From an uncultured bacterium (lineage in GTDB: Bacteria; CSSED10-310; CALFER01), in contig CALFER010000089.1 in NCBI GenBank assembly GCA_937951895.1, forward strand, positions 1 to 18,447: a DNA stretch of 18,447 nucleotides. The letters run 5' to 3'. Both the position numbers and the translations under genes were made by a program. The notes under the pieces were generated by a model. That model did no database searches and was not told where the DNA came from. It worked only from the letters and a program-made list of their open reading frames with translations. Each line of letters begins with the position of its first letter. Position 1 is the first letter of the stretch. Of the stretch, positions 1-6,434 are shown piece after piece.

Positions 1-1433
1 GTCGTGGCGGTCGTGGGAGAGACGATCTGCGCACGATCGACGCCGGCGACTGCCTGGATGATCTTCAGCAAGTGATTCGGATAGATGGACTGCCCGGGCT
101 CGATCGAGCGATTGCCGGCAGCATCGAAAGCGAGCGGATCGAAATGCGCCTCGAGGGCATCCTCGACATCCTCGATCAGGTCGGTGACATCGTATCCGGA
201 TTCCGGCCAGATCTTGGCCGTCAGATCGAGCGAGTTGAACAGGCCACGGAGACCGACGACATGCTCGTCGCCCGGGTTCAGGTCGTCGAGATACTCCGCA
301 ACTTCCTGGCACTTGGAAACGGTCGCCGCTGCACCATCCTCATCGAGGACATGGACGCCGATGGAATTCTCGCCGAACTCTCCCGGGACGACGTACACCC
401 GGCCGACTCCGCTGATGTTGCGTTCGGCCTTGTCGACATAATCCTCGGGCTTTACACATCTCTGCTCGATGCGGTGATGCCGCTGCGCCGTCCACCGTGT
501 GGTCTCGATCGCCTCGCGTGGTGCCCAATCTCGAGCAACTGCAGGATTCGTGATGTTGTATGACGACGTGCTGGGCGAGACCTTTGTGATGCTGCCTGCA
601 GGGACGTTCCCATTCTGGCCGCCCGGCAGCGTGCGATAGGTGATCCGGATGGGGGCTTCATTGGGCGGGATCATGCCGTGGCCGGATTCGTCGCCATCTC
701 CGGAACCGAACGCGATGATCATGTGTCCGTCCTCGGTGTATCCGAGAACTTCGTAGACGCGATCAGCCGGATCCGCGAGGAGGAGATTGTCGGTGCGGGT
801 CCACTCGACCCATGTGTCCTCACCGTCGATCGATTCCTGAACCTCGATCTTCTCGGAACCCTCGATCGCGTATCCCTGTGAGGTTTCGTATTCCTGGAAC
901 TGCTCGCCATCTGATGTGCCGAGCGATTCATTGCTGACCGTCGATCCCTGGATGACCTCGAACGTCACCGCATATCCCACCGGCGAACCCGCTGGAATGA
1001 TGACCTGGTCGTCGACCATCTCATAGCTGATCGACTCCTCGTCTTCCGTCACCCGTTTCGTCTGGAACCGCAGATCGGCCTTGCGCAGGATGAGTCCCTG
1101 CGTGAGTGCGCGCCTGAGCGTGAGTTGGATGGTTGCCCGGGCAGGTTGTTCTTGTTCCGGAACGTATCCGGCCCGGCGCGCGTGCTGGGTGATGGCGTCG
1201 TAATCCGAGGCGGTCGAGATGAACGTCTGATTCGTCAGCCAGTTCATCCAACTGCGCAGATGCCGACCGATGAACCGGACCGCGTAATCCTTCACGCGCT
1301 CCATGACGCTGGCCGGGTTCTCGTCGGTGACTTCCGGCAGTAATCGCCTCTTGGACTCAGTGAGTTCGGCCTTGTACTGTGCGTCAGTTCGTGTATCGAA
1401 CTCGATCTGTGCCATCGTTCGGTTGCGTCTCAT
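1..1433 (-). CDS. Baseplate J-like protein (contractile-tail wedge), 3' end outside window
   Basis: An open frame runs from an ATG at 1433 to the left edge (477 complete codons, no stop), so the C-terminus is missing. The start follows GGAGG by 4 nt and overlaps the upstream gp25-like stop as ATGA. My hand translation begins MRRNRTMAQIEFDTRTD. Family signs are the helical N-terminal region ending near Trp-Met-Asn-Trp, a central beta-rich domain containing GGQNGNVPAGSITKV (a very typical J-family turn), and the later stretch ISGVGRVYVVPGEFGENSIG followed by a helix and an L-x-P-G-D-E segment. In P2, Mu and T4 (gp6), J-family proteins dimerise to form the baseplate wedge ring around the hub and trigger sheath contraction. 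The gene directly follows the gp25-like gene, the usual neighbour. The assignment is family-level from motif and context; I ran no profile search. Confidence 0.88.
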   Translation of the reverse strand, partial: MRRNRTMAQIEFDTRTDAQYKAELTESKRRLLPEVTDENPASVMERVKDYAVRFIGRHLRSWMNWLTNQTFISTASDYDAITQHARRAGYVPEQEQPARATIQLTLRRALTQGLILRKADLRFQTKRVTEDEESISYEMVDDQVIIPAGSPVGYAVTFEVIQGSTVSNESLGTSDGEQFQEYETSQGYAIEGSEKIEVQESIDGEDTWVEWTRTDNLLLADPADRVYEVLGYTEDGHMIIAFGSGDGDESGHGMIPPNEAPIRITYRTLPGGQNGNVPAGSITKVSPSTSSYNITNPAVARDWAPREAIETTRWTAQRHHRIEQRCVKPEDYVDKAERNISGVGRVYVVPGEFGENSIGVHVLDEDGAAATVSKCQEVAEYLDDLNPGDEHVVGLRGLFNSLDLTAKIWPESGYDVTDLIEDVEDALEAHFDPLAFDAAGNRSIEPGQSIYPNHLLKIIQAVAGVDRAQIVSPTTAT

Positions 1434-1873
1434 ATCGCCTCCAACACCAACGGGTAAGTGAAATTGTCCTCGTGGTGATAGGTGATGTCGGTATAGGTCA
1501 CGGTGAGCAGGATCGTGTTCTGCTCGTCCGATGATGTCGCTGGTTTCGCCACTCCGGAGATATCGATCGATTTCACCCGGGCCTCGTATTTCAGGATCTG
1601 CTCCTTGATCAGGAACGCGAGAGCCTGCGCTGTCTGGTCGGTACACGGTCGGTGCAGTTTCTCGGCGATCCCCACGCCCATCTTCTCGTGAAAGAGCACC
1701 TCACCCTTGTGATCCTCGATGATGTCGATGATCGCCTGGCGAAGGTTCGGGAGTCCGGATATCAACGCCAGGTCGCCCCGGTTGTTCACCTGCAGGGGGA
1801 ACCGCAGATCCGTTCCGAGCAGATCATCGTTGTTGATCCGGATGGCTTTCGATGAACGGAGAATCCTATTCAC
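1430..1873 (-). CDS. gp25/GPW-like baseplate wedge protein
   Basis: A 147-residue protein of the T4 gp25 / P2 gpW family, the small wedge protein that nucleates sheath assembly on the baseplate. Visible features are the N-terminal GTDLRFPLQVNNRGDLALIS segment, a helix of the form LRQAIIDIIEDHKGE, and an FHEKMGVGI loop at the position of the conserved family loop, followed by a second helix and a C-terminal beta section (TILLTVTYTDI). The start chosen is the GTG at 1873, seven bases after a perfect GGGAGG; the same frame is open upstream to 1990, but those residues (Arg/Pro/Ser-rich) overlap the preceding gene and look non-coding. It overlaps the upstream 84-residue gene by 8 nt and the downstream J-like gene by ATGA. 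Length agrees with the family (about 130-150 residues). Confidence 0.88.
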   Translation of the reverse strand: MNRILRSSKAIRINNDDLLGTDLRFPLQVNNRGDLALISGLPNLRQAIIDIIEDHKGEVLFHEKMGVGIAEKLHRPCTDQTAQALAFLIKEQILKYEARVKSIDISGVAKPATSSDEQNTILLTVTYTDITYHHEDNFTYPLVLEAI

Positions 1874-2120
1874 TGACGTACCTCCCGACGATTTCATCAA
1901 TGGATCCGTCGACAGCGATCTTGAGTGTGGAGATCGGAATCGGAGGGGCACCGGCAGCAGTTGCAACGATCGCCGCGGTGGTCGCCGCATCAGTCATGAC
2001 ATCGATGTTCCGATTCGGAATACCGAGCGGGTTGCCAGCCTGAGATCCGACCGTGGGAGCGGATGCGCCACCCGGCCAGGTTTCCATCAGGATGGCTTTC
2101 ATGACGGCAGCGAGATTCAC
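1866..2120 (-). CDS. Small baseplate-region protein of unknown function (84 aa)
   Basis: I do not recognise the family. The start is a GTG at 2120 forming a GTGA overlap with the preceding stop, with GAGG six bases upstream (2127-2130); an internal ATG (MKAILMETW) six codons later is an alternative. The protein has a short N-terminal helix-like segment, a Gly/Pro/Asn-rich stretch, a small-residue hydrophobic run (DAATTAAIVATAAGAPPIPI) and a C-terminal acidic helix ending GRYVSE. The hydrophobic run is rich in Ala and Thr, so it is a poor classical membrane segment. It sits between the propeller/Ig-like protein and the gp25-like gene, overlapping both, so it is translated with the baseplate set. 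It could be a minor baseplate component or an assembly factor; that is inference from position alone. Confidence 0.6.
   Translation of the reverse strand: MNLAAVMKAILMETWPGGASAPTVGSQAGNPLGIPNRNIDVMTDAATTAAIVATAAGAPPIPISTLKIAVDGSIDEIVGRYVSE
1881..1886 (-). promoter_or_regulatory. Ribosome binding site fixing the GTG start of the gp25-like gene
   Basis: GGGAGG on the minus strand, seven bases before the GTG at 1873. It lies inside the end of the preceding gene. No comparable site precedes any in-frame ATG further upstream, so it decides the start. Confidence 0.75.
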
Positions 2121-3124
2121 GGGCCACCTCGGTATGTGACGTACGCACGGCCATCTGATTCGGTGTGGGCGACAACGCGGGTCTTCCATGCCTCGCCATC
2201 CCAGAACCGCCCCAGGGCATTCCCAGAAATGAATTCGACCGGCAGTCCCTCGTCGTCGATCTGCTGGTCCCACATGTCGAACAGCTCGGCGAAGACCTCA
2301 GTCTCGTCGCTGGCATCGAGGACGATCGAATCCGCAGTCATCCGAACGGTCTTCGGAGTGTTCGTGTATCCGGATTCCTCGGTGCCGAACGGTTCCAGCG
2401 CATAAACAAGCAGCCGATTCCCGTTGTCGAGGACGTACAGGATGTTGTTCGCTCGATCGATCGCGATGTCCGACACATCCCGGGCCTGCACCAGACCGAT
2501 CGATTTATAGAACCTGAGCTTCTTCGTCGAATTGGTCCAGTCCGAAACATCGAACCAGATCGCACGGTTGCCAACGAGGGCGATCAAATAGTCCTGGGGA
2601 AGGTTGATGTCGCCGTCCATGTCGAACGCGCGCGGTGAGCCGAAATCCTCGCGAAAGGGGAGGAACGTAAGCTTACCGATTGGATCTCCATAAATTGGAT
2701 CATGGCGATACAACACACCATTGGTCGGATCTCCGTAGTAGTAAATGACTTTCAGGCCCTCACTGAATGCAGTAAACGCTCCGACATACTTGATGATGTT
2801 TTGCGTTGCAGTCTTGGCGAGATTTCCGGAATCTGGTTCATACCAGTAAACAGACGTGAACTGCCTGGCGATGTCGTGTGTGAGTATTCCGACCCCACCG
2901 CTCTTGAACTGCGCACCCTTCACTGGCATCGATCCAGTCAGTCCGACGAAGATCCCCTCGAGATTCTCGGTGCCATCACGGAACGAGAAGAACTGACGGT
3001 CCGTCTCGCCGTCGGTATCACCCTTCTCCGGAACGAGATACAGATGGCCGTCCTCATAGCTCCACCAGATGCCGCCATATCGGCGACTGAGCTGGAACTC
3101 GAAATCGGCGAGGATATAGGCCAC
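2117..3124 (-). CDS. Propeller-like tail/baseplate protein with C-terminal Ig-like domain
   Basis: A 335-residue protein with no family I can name with certainty. Residues about 20-245 contain repeated short beta segments separated by Asp/Asn/Gly turns, such as YEDGHLYLVP, GVLYRHDPIYGDPIG, QDYLIALVGNRAIWFDV and SDIAIDRANNILYVLDNGN, the last resembling an NHL-type propeller blade. Residues about 262-335 resemble a bacterial Ig-like (Big_1/invasin) domain: an AELFD strand, LPVEF, and the closing TESDGRAYVTYRG. Such proteins in tails are often fibre, arabinose/propeller-type receptor-binding or decoration proteins. I chose GTG at 3124 because GGAG lies six bases upstream (3131-3134); an ATG at 3136 adds four residues but has no spaced site. 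It follows the glycosyltransferase by 2 nt and overlaps the next gene by GTGA. Confidence 0.6.
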   Translation of the reverse strand: MAYILADFEFQLSRRYGGIWWSYEDGHLYLVPEKGDTDGETDRQFFSFRDGTENLEGIFVGLTGSMPVKGAQFKSGGVGILTHDIARQFTSVYWYEPDSGNLAKTATQNIIKYVGAFTAFSEGLKVIYYYGDPTNGVLYRHDPIYGDPIGKLTFLPFREDFGSPRAFDMDGDINLPQDYLIALVGNRAIWFDVSDWTNSTKKLRFYKSIGLVQARDVSDIAIDRANNILYVLDNGNRLLVYALEPFGTEESGYTNTPKTVRMTADSIVLDASDETEVFAELFDMWDQQIDDEGLPVEFISGNALGRFWDGEAWKTRVVAHTESDGRAYVTYRGGP

Positions 3125-3126
3125 TG

Positions 3127-3894
3127 CTATCTCCATTCCAATGCATGGTCACGCAGCCATCGCTGCGCGAACTTCGGGTGACTGCCGGTGTATCTCTCGA
3201 GGTCTTCTTTCCGGAAAAACTCCCACGGATCGAAAGCACCTTTCTCGCGCCTCTGCTTCACAACCCTCTGGTCGACTCCCTGCCCGAACCACTGCTGCAT
3301 GTCGATGATCTTGTCGCAGTGGACGCGGCGATCCCGAATGAATCCGTAGTGGAAGATCCGGAGCTGGCGTTCGAAGGTTCTACACAGATTGACTGCCTCG
3401 AGGCTCTCGGCATCGCGCACTGAATCGACTTCCCTGAGCGCCAGGCGGATCACCGAAGGGCTGCAGGGAGGGTTCCGGTGCGATGCGCGGAAGTATCGGC
3501 TCTGATCTCCCCAGAAATTCAGTCGTGCCATCGAGAAGGATTTACCCATCTCGGACTGCACCGCCTGGCGAATGATCGAGAACGAATCCTCATGGAGAAC
3601 TTCATCCGCCTGCAGGTTCAGGTGCCACCGGGAGTCGAGATAGTCCCGGGCGATGTTCGTGAGTCGGGATAAGCGCTCGTAGTTTGGTGCCACATCCCAG
3701 CGGTTCTGGAAGATGTAGAGATTCGAATGCTCGATCTGCAGTTTCCGCAACAGTGCCGGAGTCCCGTCGTCGCTCTGGCAGTCCAGAACGATCACCTCGT
3801 CACACACTGCGACCAGGCTGCGGATCGCCGCCTCGATGCAATAATCGTATCGAATCGGATTGTGGCAGATGAGTGTTCCACCGATCAGTTTCAT
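3127..3894 (-). CDS. GT2-like glycosyltransferase in the baseplate module
   Basis: A 255-residue protein resembling family 2 (GT-A fold) glycosyltransferases, which move a sugar from a nucleotide-sugar to an acceptor. Visible motifs are the N-terminal strand and His-Asn-Pro (GGTLICHNPIRYDY, residues 5-18), VIVLDCQSDDGT (34-45) matching the nucleotide-binding acidic loop, LNLQADEVLHED (92-103) in the place of the metal-binding DxD/ADE motif, and IFHYGFIRD (180-188), a common C-terminal motif of short GT2 proteins. There is no membrane segment, so it is predicted cytoplasmic. The start is the ATG at 3894, overlapping the spike stop as ATGA, with a GGGGGAG site just upstream; the frame is open further upstream but those residues look like a shadow of the spike gene. 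The acceptor is not visible from sequence; the adjacent spike and propeller/Ig protein, or host surface glycans, are candidates. Confidence 0.82.
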   Translation of the reverse strand: MKLIGGTLICHNPIRYDYCIEAAIRSLVAVCDEVIVLDCQSDDGTPALLRKLQIEHSNLYIFQNRWDVAPNYERLSRLTNIARDYLDSRWHLNLQADEVLHEDSFSIIRQAVQSEMGKSFSMARLNFWGDQSRYFRASHRNPPCSPSVIRLALREVDSVRDAESLEAVNLCRTFERQLRIFHYGFIRDRRVHCDKIIDMQQWFGQGVDQRVVKQRREKGAFDPWEFFRKEDLERYTGSHPKFAQRWLRDHALEWR

Positions 3895-4694
3895 GCGCTC
3901 CCCCGAACGGTTGTGGAAACGCCCAGGGGCGCTCCCGTGATGACGCAACACGGATGCGTGAGCTGGGTCATGATCCCGCTCAGCGCCCCGAGTGTTTGCA
4001 GAGTGATTTGAGTATCCGCTTTGATCGTGACCCCGCCATGTGCCTCAACGAGGGCAGTGCCGTCAGCGATCACGTCGAGATCCCCACCGATAAGGGCAGA
4101 GACATCGCCATCCACATCGAGGTTCGCGTCACCGTCCACCTCGGCGTCCAGACTGCCTACGACATGCGTGGTGAGATTCCCCGTGTTGTCGATTCTCGCA
4201 TTGGTCCCGGATGGATGCGTGATCGAGAATTCCTGTTCGCCGGTCTTATCCTGGCAGTCGATCTGTATCCCGCTGGCGGTCCGGAGTGTGATGCCACCGT
4301 CTCCGGCTTTCCCGTCGATGATGAATGTGTGTCCCGCATACTTGACCACGACATTCTCATCGTTCGCCTCCGATGGGAGATCCGACTGATCGTCGGACCA
4401 GAGTCGCCCGGTGATTGTCCCGGTGTCGATGCCTGCCTGGAACGCGACACGAACGACTGCGCCGACCTTCAGCGGCCACCAGAGGCCTTCGTCCTTTCCA
4501 GCGCCGACCGATTCCATCCTGCAGGTGATCTCAACCTCTTTGACGTCCTGGACAACCACGCGAGCGGCCGGCGTCCACCGCTTCGTGTTCCATTCCGCGT
4601 TCCCGGCTCGATCGATCTCGGTGACGATGCCGAAACGGGTCTTCTTCAGCAATTCGAGAGCGCGCAAGCGGGAGAATAGCCGTTCATCCATCAT
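3891..4694 (-). CDS. Baseplate spike protein, gpV/gp45-like
   Basis: A 267-residue central spike protein. Residues about 18-108 match the OB-fold collar of gpV/gp5-type spikes (FGIVTEIDR, ARVVVQDVKEVE, EGLWWPLKVGAVVRVAFQAG, GTITGRLW). Residues about 120-235 form a beta-helix-like tract with short Gly-Asp turns (AEVDGDANLDVDGDVSALIG and onward), as in triple-stranded beta-helix spikes. The C-terminus carries THPCCVITGAPLGVSTTV (246-263), the position of the spike apex. In P2 and phi92 the spike is a trimer that pierces the outer membrane, with a metal-bound tip. The gene lies between hub and glycosyltransferase, with ATGA overlaps on both sides. Two consecutive ATG codons are possible starts; GGAAG lies seven bases before the first. 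Confidence 0.87.
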   Translation of the reverse strand: MMDERLFSRLRALELLKKTRFGIVTEIDRAGNAEWNTKRWTPAARVVVQDVKEVEITCRMESVGAGKDEGLWWPLKVGAVVRVAFQAGIDTGTITGRLWSDDQSDLPSEANDENVVVKYAGHTFIIDGKAGDGGITLRTASGIQIDCQDKTGEQEFSITHPSGTNARIDNTGNLTTHVVGSLDAEVDGDANLDVDGDVSALIGGDLDVIADGTALVEAHGGVTIKADTQITLQTLGALSGIMTQLTHPCCVITGAPLGVSTTVRGSA

Positions 4695-5773
4695 TCGGTT
4701 TCTTCCGTTTCCGGTTGTTCACCAGATGATGCTGTTTGCTTGTTCGATACTTCTACCGCGATCTGATAATCACTCTTGAATCGATGCACGACTCTGCGCA
4801 TGTAATACTTGCCGTCGAGATAGCCATATCCTTTGACGATGCATGTTTTTCCTGCGACTGCTCGGATCGTTCCGATAGCCTTGATGCTTAACTTGATTTC
4901 TCCGGATGCTGATTCTTTCCCGATTCCGGCAGCCTCAATCTCAGCCAGTTCAGAGTCGGCATCTGGTTTAAACTCGACATAATTCGGTGGAGAGCCGGTA
5001 TCGTTGATTCGATCAATACTGAACGCCTTGTATTCATCTCGGATCATGAGATCGAGAATCTTGACCTGGGAGGATTCGACAACCACACTGTTTTCATCCG
5101 GCTCGTGTGCAACACCAGATTGCGATGCAAGATCAAGATCTGATTCGATTGCCTCGAGGCTCAGGACATTCACTCCATACTCAAAAACGACGGTGGGTGA
5201 GCCTGTCGGTTTTGAATCTCTCAGAATCGCGACGCCGTTCTTGATGGTGAATTCTTTGCCGCCTGCCAACCGTGCGATTCGTTGGCAAAACTCCCAGTCC
5301 GTTTCCCTATCCTGAATCAGCGGCTTTGATAAGCGCGTTCTCCTGCTGACTTCCTCAATAAATCCAAGACGCGGATGGGACGAATTCTGAACAATATTTT
5401 TGATGATCTCAGAAATCGTTTCGCCTTCATGTTCTGCAGTCTTCTCTTCATGCCATCCATCGGTAATCGAAATGGGAGTGGCTGCAATCTCGATCGTGAA
5501 CTCATCTGCAAACTTCGGTCGTGACCGGAATATCTTCCCAGTGAAGATGCTTGCCCATTCCTTTCCAATCCACCCAGCTTGAACTCGGATCGATGCGCCA
5601 CGAAGCCTGTTGTGCTCTTTCGTGTACTTCATCCGATCGTTCCGGATCGTCACCGCAAGCTTGTCGAGGATGTCGAGACAATCCTCAAACTCAACATCCA
5701 GAACGTCATCCTTCGGCACCTCGACGCCGTCGATCCACACCGTGTATCCGGATGGAAACTGCGGCTTAATCAT
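4691..5773 (-). CDS. Baseplate hub protein, P2 gpD / gp27-like (late control D family)
   Basis: A 360-residue hub protein that joins the end of the tail tube to the spike. The N-terminus (YTVWIDGVEVPKDDVLDVEF, then strands ending IFTGKIFRSRPKFADEFTIEI) is typical of the first tube-like domain of gpD/VgrG hubs. The middle contains ISEIIKNIVQ and LIQDRETDWEFCQRIARLAG (about 153-172), the conserved Ser/Glu-Thr-Asp-x-x-Phe helix of this family, followed by a GKEFTIKNGVAILRD strand pair. The C-terminal half includes GEIKLSIKAIGTI and a Glu/Thr-rich tail. It overlaps the LysM gene by 8 nt and the spike gene by ATGA, the expected neighbours. The base composition of this gene, the LysM gene and the tape measure gene is clearly more AT-rich than the capsid, sheath and J genes. 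Confidence 0.85.
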   Translation of the reverse strand: MIKPQFPSGYTVWIDGVEVPKDDVLDVEFEDCLDILDKLAVTIRNDRMKYTKEHNRLRGASIRVQAGWIGKEWASIFTGKIFRSRPKFADEFTIEIAATPISITDGWHEEKTAEHEGETISEIIKNIVQNSSHPRLGFIEEVSRRTRLSKPLIQDRETDWEFCQRIARLAGGKEFTIKNGVAILRDSKPTGSPTVVFEYGVNVLSLEAIESDLDLASQSGVAHEPDENSVVVESSQVKILDLMIRDEYKAFSIDRINDTGSPPNYVEFKPDADSELAEIEAAGIGKESASGEIKLSIKAIGTIRAVAGKTCIVKGYGYLDGKYYMRRVVHRFKSDYQIAVEVSNKQTASSGEQPETEETE

Positions 5774-6434
5774 AGGCCACCAGACCGATCTGTGGCGTGT
5801 TCAGATATGTCTTGGCAATCGCCCAGGAGGGAATTTCGATCCGAGATCCAGCCGGGATGATCGGCCCCATCATGCGAATCAGGACATTCGGATTCGTATC
5901 GGCGATCGCTTTCCAGAGATTCGCATTGTTGAATGCCATTTCAGCCAGACTGCGAAACGTTGCGTTGTCACCCTGAGACACAATTACAAACTGACGTCCT
6001 TTCTGTTCACGTCTCGTTCGATGAAACTCTTCGGTGACAAATTCGCGAACACCAATCACCAGCTCAGCCTGGACGATCTGCCCAGATCCGTTTCTGATGT
6101 TCGCAGCATTCTCGATCTTGGTAATCACCACCCAATAGACCGATGATCCGAACTGGAACAAAACAACAGGTGGAGCGTCGTTCGCTGCCTTCCTGCGGTA
6201 ACTGTCGAGTCTGCTGATCGCGTTCTCGGTATATCCCGGCGACTGCGCGTAATTGTCGTCAAGTTTTATTCGAAGATCTTGGGATAGACCGGATCCATTT
6301 CTGTAATCCAGCAATTCAGTTTCCCGGTTCTTGATGCTGATAGGTGTGTAGTTCACCGATGCAGTTTCGGTCGTGACCGGATTGAACTGAAACTCGACCT
6401 CCCCGAGTCTGCCTTTTGTGACTTTATCTGGCAT
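5766..6434 (-). CDS. LysM-domain baseplate/tail protein
   Basis: A 222-residue protein with a C-terminal LysM domain (about residues 148-203: QFVIVSQGDNATFRSLA, then ANLWKAIADTNPN and IPAGSRIEIPS), preceded by a beta-rich domain with GEVEFQFNPVT near the start. Proteins of this make-up stand between the tape measure and the hub in many contractile tails and injection systems (the Afp7 position), where they cap or connect the hub, the LysM fold probably being structural or peptidoglycan-binding. There are no lysozyme catalytic motifs, so it is not a lytic enzyme. The ATG at 6434 is taken as the start because it places the conserved segment near the N-terminus and overlaps the tape measure stop by 11 nt; a GTG at 6461 is the alternative, and neither has a good ribosome site. 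Confidence 0.83.
   Translation of the reverse strand: MPDKVTKGRLGEVEFQFNPVTTETASVNYTPISIKNRETELLDYRNGSGLSQDLRIKLDDNYAQSPGYTENAISRLDSYRRKAANDAPPVVLFQFGSSVYWVVITKIENAANIRNGSGQIVQAELVIGVREFVTEEFHRTRREQKGRQFVIVSQGDNATFRSLAEMAFNNANLWKAIADTNPNVLIRMMGPIIPAGSRIEIPSWAIAKTYLNTPQIGLVAYD

Noticed and set aside
1021..1251. Short minus-strand frames within 1-1440 as separate small genes
   Set aside because: The continuous J-like frame passes through the whole region in another phase with clear family motifs; the small frames are shadows.
4111..4158. Tandem DNA repeat in the spike gene (repeated Asp-Gly-Asp codons)
   Set aside because: The repetition is at protein level, reflecting beta-helix turns; the DNA copies differ and do not form an exact tandem repeat.
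3873..4679. Plus-strand open frame of 268 codons opposite the spike gene
   Set aside because: The minus strand encodes a clear OB-fold/beta-helix spike; the plus-strand frame has no initiation site and no domain features.
5766..6434. LysM protein as an endolysin or cell-wall hydrolase
   Set aside because: Only the binding fold is visible, with no lysozyme, amidase or peptidase motif, and the gene is in the usual LysM baseplate place between tape measure and hub.
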